5,536 bases of DNA from CAYSHJ01 sp964589725 (GTDB taxonomy: Bacteria > Planctomycetota > Planctomycetia > Planctomycetales > Planctomycetaceae), in the NCBI GenBank assembly GCA_964589725.1, contig CAZPUJ010000182.1, forward strand, positions 1 to 5,536, in the 5' to 3' direction. Of the stretch, positions 1 through 4,860 are shown piece after piece. The notes under the pieces are model-generated. The model saw nothing but the letters and a program-made list of their open reading frames with translations, was not told the origin of the DNA and searched no databases. Position 1 is the stretch's first letter. Every line of letters starts with the position of its first letter. A program made the translations under genes and the position numbers.

Positions 1-314
1 GTGTCGCTGACCAACTGAGTGTTAACGTCGGCGTCCACACAGTAGGTCACCGTGAGGGTCACGCTTTCTCCTGCGCCCAAGTTGGCGAGGAACCACTCGA
101 TGTCGTTGTCGTCCAAACTGGGATTGGCCACTTCCACACCGGAGGTGCCGAAGACACCGGTGACGCTCAGCTCGGGGGACACGATATCGCTGATGATGAC
201 ATTGTGGGCGGTTGAGATGCCGGCGTTGGTGACCACAATCGTAAACGTGTTGCCCGTGCTGCCGGCCGTGACCGTCTCCTCGGGTGTGTCGCCCTCCACA
301 TCGTTGTTCGAGAA
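1..314 (-). repeat. Second DUF11-like repeat unit, cut by window edge
   Basis: This unit begins at the FSNND motif (residue 539) and carries DTPEE, TAGSTGNTFTIV, DDNDIEW and LGAGESV in the order of the first unit. It is incomplete because the window ends at residue 642. Where the first unit has a serine after TVTY, this one has a cysteine (C630). More units probably follow to the left, which is inference from how such proteins are built. Confidence 0.75.
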
Positions 315-1928
315 ATCCTTCTGGATGGTCAGCGGGGCATTTTCAATGACCTGCACGTCGTCGCTGTCCGTGACGGGGATGGTGACCTCGTCGCTGCTAA
401 CGGTGGCTGTGTTATCGACCACCTGGGCGTTGACGTCGGCGCCCACACTGTAGGTCACCGTGAGAATCACACTTTCTCCCGCGCCCAGGCTGCTGAGGGA
501 CCACTGGATGTCGTTGTCGTTCAGGGTGGGATTCGCCGCCTGCACACCGGCGGTGGCAGTGACGTTGGTCACCGTTAACTGCGTGGAGACCAAGTCGTTG
601 ATGATGACATTTTGAGCGGCGCCAGCGCCAGTGTTCGTGATCACGATCGTGAAGGTGTTGCCCGTGCTGCCCGCCGTGGCCGTTTCTTCGGGCGTGTCGG
701 CTGGGTCGTTGTCCGAAAAGTCCGTTTGGATTGAGAACGCGGGGTTCAGCTTGCGGTTTCCGAAGGCCAGATCGTTCCGGATGACTTCTCCGACAGCGCT
801 GGTGACCAAGGCGGTGGGCAGGTAGGTGTTGCCAATGTCGAGAAAAATGTCGGCCGGGTTTGTGGTCGTTTGGGCAAAGCCCGCCGGTACCACTTCGCGA
901 ACCGCATAGGGAGTCGAGCCCTTATTTGGCAGGAGTCCTCCGAAGATGTACACGCCGTTGGCGTCGGTCACGGCGGTCCTCTCACCCATGTCGAGGATGT
1001 TATCGCCGTCGGCGTCGAGGAAGATGGTGACGTCGGCTAATCGCGGCTCACCGAGATCCTGAGTCGTATTATTGTTGTCGTCCCGAAACTTGTACCCCTT
1101 GATGGTGCCGGTGATGGAGCTTCCGTTGCCGACGGCCCATTCTTCAAAGCCGCCGTCCGCGCCGCAGGCCGGGTTGCCCGTGACACCGGGATAAACCGTG
1201 GCTCCCATTTCGGCGAACAGGACAACGTAGGGCTTGGCCGCATCGTTGAACAGACTGTCCGGCACGAGCAAAGTCATGTCGAGCAGGCCACCGCCGGAAC
1301 CTGAAACGGTCTGGTCCAACACGATCGTATTGTCGCCGCCGGCATCCAAGTTGTAGACCAACGGCGCCACCGTGTTATTGAACGGATAGTCCGGAGAAGC
1401 ACCGCCCCCCAAATTGGCATCGGCCGTGATATAGATTTCGACCTTATCGAGAGACAGGCACGGATTCGATTCATTGATGTCCAAGGCGAACTCGCGATAG
1501 CGGACGCCTCCGATGTTGACCAGGGACACGCCCTCGATCTGCGGTGTATTCGGGTCGTCGTTCCAACGGAGGGCGCTGGTCTTTGAGTTATCCACCTCGA
1601 ACTGGATAGCGTCCGTGCTGGGATCAGCGTTGGTGTTGTAACCTCGCTCAACCTCCCCCGCATCGCTCTTGTCGGACATGGCTAGGAAGCTTTTGATCGA
1701 ACCGGTCCCGGCTGAAGAGCCGAAGCCATTAAAGGCGAGATAGATTGCGCCATTCGCCGTGGCGGTGGCACCCGCCGATCGCAGGTCAAACACGGTCAGC
1801 AAACAGCGATCTTCGAGCCGTTCGACCCACCCTGATCTATCACAACGGGTCGCGTCGAGGTTGCTGCCCAGCCGGACTTTCCGAGAACGATGTTTTCGAC
1901 AGCGGCGGAGCCAATCCAAAACAATCAT
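1..1928 (-). CDS. Large LEPR-XLL-type surface protein with SdrD_B and DUF11 repeats (C-terminus beyond window)
   Basis: One uninterrupted frame of 642 codons starts at ATG 1928-1926 and runs off the left edge. The start is well supported: AAGAAGGA lies just upstream and an in-frame TGA precedes it with no other start between. Residues 1-45 are basic (RRCRKHRSRK at 8-17) and end in LEDRCLL (38-44), a planctomycete N-terminal motif of the LEPR-XLL type found on large exported proteins; there is no classical signal peptide. Residues about 46-262 form a beta-rich region I cannot assign. Residues about 274-366 look like an SdrD_B/Cna-B-like domain with two acidic, probably calcium-binding loops (D283 to E294 and D305 to E316) and the typical VREVVPAGF ending. 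From about 395 two DUF11-like repeats follow with a 136-residue period. Family knowledge suggests a structural or adhesive cell-surface role; that is inference. Planctomycete homologues often have many more repeats and a C-terminal sorting or dockerin-like region, which would lie outside the window. The exact function is unknown. Confidence 0.9.
   Translation of the reverse strand, partial: MIVLDWLRRCRKHRSRKVRLGSNLDATRCDRSGWVERLEDRCLLTVFDLRSAGATATANGAIYLAFNGFGSSAGTGSIKSFLAMSDKSDAGEVERGYNTNADPSTDAIQFEVDNSKTSALRWNDDPNTPQIEGVSLVNIGGVRYREFALDINESNPCLSLDKVEIYITADANLGGGASPDYPFNNTVAPLVYNLDAGGDNTIVLDQTVSGSGGGLLDMTLLVPDSLFNDAAKPYVVLFAEMGATVYPGVTGNPACGADGGFEEWAVGNGSSITGTIKGYKFRDDNNNTTQDLGEPRLADVTIFLDADGDNILDMGERTAVTDANGVYIFGGLLPNKGSTPYAVREVVPAGFAQTTTNPADIFLDIGNTYLPTALVTSAVGEVIRNDLAFGNRKLNPAFSIQTDFSDNDPADTPEETATAGSTGNTFTIVITNTGAGAAQNVIINDLVSTQLTVTNVTATAGVQAANPTLNDNDIQWSLSSLGAGESVILTVTYSVGADVNAQVVDNTATVSSDEVTIPVTDSDDVQVIENAPLTIQKDFSNNDVEGDTPEETVTAGSTGNTFTIVVTNAGISTAHNVIISDIVSPELSVTGVFGTSGVEVANPSLDDNDIEWFLANLGAGESVTLTVTYCVDADVNTQLVSD
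309..716 (-). repeat. First DUF11-like repeat unit (408 bp) inside the surface protein gene
   Basis: This unit covers about residues 405-540, from the FSDND motif to the start of the next unit. It contains DTPEE, TAGSTGNTFTIV, NDNDIQW and LGAGESV, all of which recur 136 residues later in the same order. Aligning by hand over 104 residues, about two thirds are identical, with one extra residue in the second unit. The DNA is also visibly similar, for example GGCAGCACGGGCAACAC in both, so the duplication is recent or kept alike by conversion. Unit boundaries are approximate. Confidence 0.8.
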
Positions 1929-1997
1929 GATTTCCTTCTTGACTTCGTGAGGTGTGCTCTTTGAAACGTTGGGAGCTCAGCGCCGAATGCTAATTTC

Positions 1998-2027
1998 ACA
2001 TTAGTCAAGGTGAGCAGAGAATGTCAA
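1998..2027 (-). promoter_or_regulatory. Candidate promoter of the surface protein gene
   Basis: On the minus strand a perfect TTGACA (2027-2022) is followed after 18 bases by TAATGT (2003-1998), a poor match to a -10 box. The transcript would have a leader of about 65 bases. A short dyad, CTAAT-5-ATTAG (1990-2004), overlaps the proposed -10 and could be an operator or chance. The surrounding AT-rich stretch supports a promoter here, but planctomycete consensus sequences are poorly defined, so this is a weak call. Confidence 0.3.
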
Positions 2028-2321
2028 AATGGATATGAGAAGTACTATTGATAACAATTATGAAATCCATCAAACTCGACATTTTTTCAGATTTTGCGGA
2101 TTTTCCACAGATTTCTGCTTAGTGCATCTCGGTGCGGTTTGCGAACGGTCTCGCGTTCTTGCGTTGACTTTTCGCAACAGAAGACGAGCAGTGGCAAACC
2201 ATTGCTCGACGCGAGACGTCTGCCGGAGCGCAGCCCCAAACGCACACCGGCGTTGCTGTTGTACCGGCGGAATTCATCAGACACGTGAGCGAGATCACGT
2301 CTCCGACGATGGAGCCACGGG

Positions 2322-2350
2322 CGTAGGCCGGATTGTCAATCCGGCCCACG
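2322..2350 (-). terminator. Strong hairpin directly after the SDR stop: terminator or REP-like palindrome
   Basis: GGCCGGATT (2326-2334) and AATCCGGCC (2338-2346) form a perfect 9-bp stem around a 3-base loop. After one mismatch, three more pairs (2322-2324 with 2348-2350) extend it. It begins two bases past the stop codon of the SDR gene (2352-2354), where a terminator would be expected. No T-run follows in the minus direction, so it is not a classical intrinsic terminator. It may act as a 3'-end stabiliser, or be a copy of a dispersed palindromic element. Confidence 0.55.
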
Positions 2351-2351
2351 T

Positions 2352-3077
2352 TCACGCAATCGAATACCCGCCGTCGACTGGCAGGATGACACCCGTTACG
2401 AACGCGGCTGCCGGCGAGCACAGAAAGAGCACCGGACCGGCAACGTCTTCGGGACGTCCCCAGCGGCGCATCGGCGTCCGTTTGAGAATCTGTTCGCTGC
2501 GATCGTCGCTCTGCATGATCGGCTGCGTCAGCGGCGTGTCGATCCAGCCGGGAGCGACCGCATTCACGCGAATGTTCTCCGCCGCCCAGGCGATCGCCAG
2601 CGACTTCGTCAGTTGTGCGACGCCCCCTTTGCTGGCGCTATACGCCGGGACAAAACCGCTGCCGAAGAAGCTCAACATCGACGCGACGTTTACGATACAG
2701 CCGCGCGACTTCGCCAACAGCGGCCGGCAGGCGTAACACAGCCGCATCGTGCCAGAGAGGTTCACGTCGATCACTTCGAGAAACCGATTCGGCTCGAACT
2801 CTTGTCCGTCTCGCAACAGTGTGCCGGCGCAGTGAACCAGAACGTTGAGCGAGTCGAACTCGGCGACCAAGCGTTGCACGGCGTCGGCGTCGCGCACGTC
2901 GAGCGGCTGAAACCGGACACGCGACTCGTGAGCCGCCGCCTCGACGGCCGAGACTTCGCTCACCCCCGTTGCGGTCACGTCCACTCCAGAGTCAGCCAAC
3001 GCTTGCGCGATGCCGAGGCCGATACCGCTGGTTCCGCCCGTCACGAGAGCACGTTGGCCTCGAAAATCGAAGGACAT
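2352..3077 (-). CDS. Short-chain dehydrogenase/reductase, KduD-like
   Basis: This complete 241-residue protein is a classical SDR of the usual length. It has the Rossmann nucleotide-binding motif TGGTSGIG (13-20), the catalytic set N106, S133, Y146 and K150 (YSASK at 146-150), a PGWIDTP loop (176-182) and the C-terminal VDGG (234-237). The family oxidises or reduces alcohols and ketones with NAD(P)H in the cytoplasm. The ASMLSFFG stretch before the catalytic tyrosine and the segment from RSEQIL through RWGRPED recall KduD (2-deoxy-D-gluconate 3-dehydrogenase) and gluconate 5-dehydrogenases, suggesting sugar-acid metabolism; FabG-like or other substrates remain possible. The usual NNAG motif reads HCAG (82-85). 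The ATG at 3077 is backed by AGGAG (3092-3088) ten bases upstream. It is divergent from aroC and no metabolic partner is visible. The SDR assignment is secure; the substrate is a guess. Confidence 0.93.
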   Translation of the reverse strand: MSFDFRGQRALVTGGTSGIGLGIAQALADSGVDVTATGVSEVSAVEAAAHESRVRFQPLDVRDADAVQRLVAEFDSLNVLVHCAGTLLRDGQEFEPNRFLEVIDVNLSGTMRLCYACRPLLAKSRGCIVNVASMLSFFGSGFVPAYSASKGGVAQLTKSLAIAWAAENIRVNAVAPGWIDTPLTQPIMQSDDRSEQILKRTPMRRWGRPEDVAGPVLFLCSPAAAFVTGVILPVDGGYSIA

Positions 3078-3100
3078 CGTCGTTTAACTCCTGAAGTTTG

Positions 3101-3136
3101 TCAGTTGTCAGTTGATTGCTGTCCGTGGCAACTGAC
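3101..3136. repeat. TCAGTTG tandem copy and inverted repeat in the divergent spacer
   Basis: TCAGTTG occurs twice back to back (3101-3107, 3108-3114). The second copy with its preceding G (GTCAGTTG, 3107-3114) pairs with CAACTGAC (3129-3136) across a 14-base loop. The repeats lie between the divergent starts of the SDR gene and aroC, where an operator could sit. They could equally be low-complexity intergenic repeat. No regulator is encoded beside them. Confidence 0.5.
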
Positions 3137-3169
3137 TCAACCCAACTCCCACCGCTGGACGCACACAGT

Positions 3170-3175
3170 TACAAT
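3170..3175 (+). promoter_or_regulatory. Candidate -10 box of aroC (near-leaderless transcript)
   Basis: TACAAT matches the sigma-70 -10 consensus at five of six bases and lies nine bases before the aroC ATG. Transcription would then begin about 3181-3183, leaving almost no leader, which fits the absence of any ribosome binding site before this start. No good -35 box stands 16-18 bases upstream. This is inference from one hexamer. Confidence 0.35.
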
Positions 3176-3184
3176 CTAACCATC

Positions 3185-4345
3185 ATGGCTGGCAACTCAT
3201 TCGGACAAGCGTTTCGGATCACGACGGCGGGGGAAAGTCACGGACCGGGCAACGTCGTCATCATCGACGGCGTGCCACCGGGCATTTCTTTGACCATCGA
3301 TGATCTATTGATCGACTTGCGGCGGCGGCGGCCGGGGCAAAGTTCGATCGTCACGCAGCGACAGGAAGAGGATGTTCCGGAGATTCTCTCCGGTGTGTTC
3401 GAGGGGCGCACGACCGGCACCAGTTTGGCCATTTTCGTCCGCAATTCCGATCAGCGGAGCCGTGACTACGACGATGTCAAAGAAAAATACCGTCCGGGTC
3501 ATGCGGATTTCACATTCGACGCGAAGTACGGGTTTCGAGATTATCGCGGCGGCGGTCGTTCGAGTGCTCGCGAGACGACCGTTCGTGTGGCCGCCGGTGT
3601 CGTGGCCAAGAAAATCTTGAAGCAAGCGTTCGGCGGTCAGGTCATCGGCTACGTTGTCCAAGTCGGCGATGTGTGCGCGAGCGTCCCCGATCCGGCAGCC
3701 GTCACGTTGCAGGAGGTCGAACAGCTTCCAAGTGGCGAGCCAAACATCGTTCGTTGTCCCGATCCTGATGCCGCGGCGCGGATGGTTGAATTGATCGAGC
3801 GGGTTCGCAAAGACGGTGACTCGATCGGTGGAGCGGCAGAGATCGTCGCGACCAATCTCCCAGCCGGACTCGGTGAGCCGGTGTTTGATAAACTGAAGGC
3901 CGATCTGGCCAAGGCTCTGTTCAGCCTGCCGGCCGTGTTGGGTGTCGAATACGGCATCGGATTCGGGTGCGTCACACTGCGGGGCAGTCAGAATAATGAT
4001 GTCTTTGTGCCACAGGCAGTAGGCAGCGGGCGGCCGACGGATCGGATCACGACGGCCAGCAATCGACATGGTGGAATGCTCGGAGGAATTTCGTCGGGTT
4101 TGCCGATTGTGCTCCGCGCTGCCGTGAAACCGACGAGCAGTTTGCCGATTGAACAGGCCACCGTCACACGTGCGGGTGAGTCGACGACCATTCGGACCAA
4201 AGGGCGGCATGATCCGTGCCTGTTACCTCGATTCGTGCCAATGGCCGAAGCGATGGTCGCCATCGTGCTGGCGGATCATTGGTTGAGGTGGAAGGGGCAA
4301 TTCGGAAACTTGAAACCCGAAACCCCAAATCCGAGTCCCGGATGA
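3185..4345 (+). CDS. aroC: Chorismate synthase
   Basis: The 386-residue product converts 5-enolpyruvylshikimate-3-phosphate to chorismate by losing phosphate, using reduced FMN; it is the last common step toward aromatic amino acids and folate, in the cytoplasm. All three family signatures are present: GESHG (16-20), GGGRSSARET (122-131) and RHDPC (341-345) followed by MAEAMVAIVLAD. The FMN-site stretch SNRHGGMLGG is intact. The frame is also open upstream to a TTG at 3116, but the family normally begins just before SFGQAFRITTAGESHG, so I choose the ATG at 3185. No Shine-Dalgarno precedes it. The family core should end near DHWLRWKGQ; the last 14 residues (373-386) are read out of the left arm of an inverted repeat (4303-4331), so the tail is probably non-functional. 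yjbQ follows after 59 bases on the same strand. The SDR upstream is divergent. Confidence 0.97.
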   Translation: MAGNSFGQAFRITTAGESHGPGNVVIIDGVPPGISLTIDDLLIDLRRRRPGQSSIVTQRQEEDVPEILSGVFEGRTTGTSLAIFVRNSDQRSRDYDDVKEKYRPGHADFTFDAKYGFRDYRGGGRSSARETTVRVAAGVVAKKILKQAFGGQVIGYVVQVGDVCASVPDPAAVTLQEVEQLPSGEPNIVRCPDPDAAARMVELIERVRKDGDSIGGAAEIVATNLPAGLGEPVFDKLKADLAKALFSLPAVLGVEYGIGFGCVTLRGSQNNDVFVPQAVGSGRPTDRITTASNRHGGMLGGISSGLPIVLRAAVKPTSSLPIEQATVTRAGESTTIRTKGRHDPCLLPRFVPMAEAMVAIVLADHWLRWKGQFGNLKPETPNPSPG

Positions 4346-4394
4346 CCGAGACCTCTTCGTTTGCAGATTTCGGGTTTCGGATTTCAAGTTTCGG
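4303..4394. repeat. Imperfect 29-bp inverted repeat at the aroC/yjbQ junction
   Basis: The left arm (4303-4331) and right arm (4366-4394) are inverse complements at 26 of 29 positions, separated by 34 bases. Both arms are built of GAAAC/GTTTC and AAATC/GATTT words. The left arm lies in the aroC reading frame and the right arm ends 10 bases before the yjbQ ATG. It looks like a dispersed REP- or MITE-like element of the kind common in planctomycete intergenic DNA, though I cannot confirm other copies from this window. As RNA it would form a long hairpin that could affect read-through into yjbQ. Confidence 0.8.
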
Positions 4395-4404
4395 ATTTAC
4401 GACC

Positions 4405-4860
4405 ATGCCTTGGCTGCAACGACAACTGCAACTTCCGGCGATGCCGCGAGGGTTTCATCTGATCACGCAGCATGTCGAGTCGGCGTTGCCGGAGTTGGTT
4501 CGCGTGCAAGTCGGACTGCTGCACGTCTTCATTCAGCACACGTCGGCGTCGATCACGATCAACGAAAACGCCGATCCCGACGTACCAGCGGATCTGGAGA
4601 TGTCGTTCAATCAAATCGCTCCGGAAAGTTTTCCGTATCGACACACGGTGGAGGGGCCTGACGACATGCCCGCGCACGTGAAGGCCGCGATGCTGGGAAG
4701 TTCGGTGTGGGTGCCGGCCGCGGACGGCCGCTTGTGCTTGGGCACGTGGCAGGGAATTTACTTGTGCGAACATCGCAACCGTGCTAGCTCGCGACGGCTG
4801 GTGCTGACGCTTCAAGGGGAGTGGGGACATGAAAAACGAGAAGCCCAATTTGCAAATTGA
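4405..4860 (+). CDS. yjbQ: YjbQ/UPF0047 family protein (secondary thiamine-phosphate synthase type)
   Basis: This 151-residue protein belongs to UPF0047 (COG0432), usually about 130-140 residues. It contains HTSASITINENADPDV (45-60), DDMPAHVKAA (86-95) with GSSV (98-101), and the signature region DGRLCLGTWQGIYLCEHR (107-124). Conserved histidines at 45, 80, 91 and 123 fit the metal or active site seen in family structures. E. coli YjbQ has a weak thiamine-phosphate synthase activity; the main physiological role is unsettled. The family fits the ATG at 4405. An in-frame ATG at 4342 overlaps the aroC stop as ATGA, but its extra 21 residues would be encoded by the inverted repeat, so I reject it as less likely. 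No Shine-Dalgarno precedes 4405; translation may depend on coupling with aroC. The last residues (QFAN) are read from an AT-rich palindrome. The gene overlaps the next one by 32 bases. Confidence 0.93.
   Translation: MPWLQRQLQLPAMPRGFHLITQHVESALPELVRVQVGLLHVFIQHTSASITINENADPDVPADLEMSFNQIAPESFPYRHTVEGPDDMPAHVKAAMLGSSVWVPAADGRLCLGTWQGIYLCEHRNRASSRRLVLTLQGEWGHEKREAQFAN
4814..4821 (+). promoter_or_regulatory. Ribosome binding site of the lipoprotein gene, inside yjbQ
   Basis: AAGGGGAG lies seven bases before the ATG at 4829, within the end of yjbQ. It is the only good Shine-Dalgarno near this gene and is the main reason for choosing the 4829 start over later GTG (4892) or TTG (4937) codons. Confidence 0.55.

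Larger units (their letters stand above)
1929..2351. other. Gene-free spacer between the surface protein and SDR genes
   Basis: No convincing gene lies in these 423 bases. Positions about 1985-2120 are AT-rich and fit a promoter region for the minus-strand gene that starts at 1928. Positions about 2120-2320 are GC-richer. A 65-codon frame on the minus strand (2284-2087) is open but has no recognisable domain, no good ribosome binding site and odd composition, so I treat it as chance or decayed sequence. A small inverted repeat, ACGTGA/TCACGT (2283-2288 and 2295-2300), and the strong hairpin at 2322-2350 are the only structures I see. Confidence 0.6.

Noticed and set aside
52..453. 133-codon plus-strand frame rich in Ser/Thr/Val
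   Set aside because: It is the antisense reading of the DUF11 repeats; the partly similar frame at 631-825 is explained by the same repeats.
1..716. Possible CRISPR-like or satellite repeat
   Set aside because: The repeat period is 408 bp and in frame, with protein-level conservation, so it is a coding domain repeat and not an array with spacers.
1274..1663. 129-codon minus-strand open frame
   Set aside because: It is on the same strand as the surface protein but in another frame; the true frame gives SdrD_B and DUF11 motifs, this one gives Arg/Ser/Thr-rich nonsense.
2087..2284. 65-codon minus-strand frame in the spacer
   Set aside because: It has no domain, no convincing ribosome binding site and no conserved-looking segments; a chance frame or decayed sequence is more likely.
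2029..2736. 235-codon plus-strand open frame
   Set aside because: It is antisense to the well-supported SDR gene and reads through the spacer; its composition is Arg/Cys/Ser-rich with no recognisable domain.
3116..3184. Upstream TTG start giving AroC 23 extra residues
   Set aside because: The extension overlaps the GTCAGTTG repeat region and has no family match; chorismate synthases begin near the ATG at 3185.
3305..4210. 301-codon minus-strand open frame
   Set aside because: It lies wholly antisense to aroC, which carries all three chorismate synthase signatures; long antisense frames are common in GC-rich genes.
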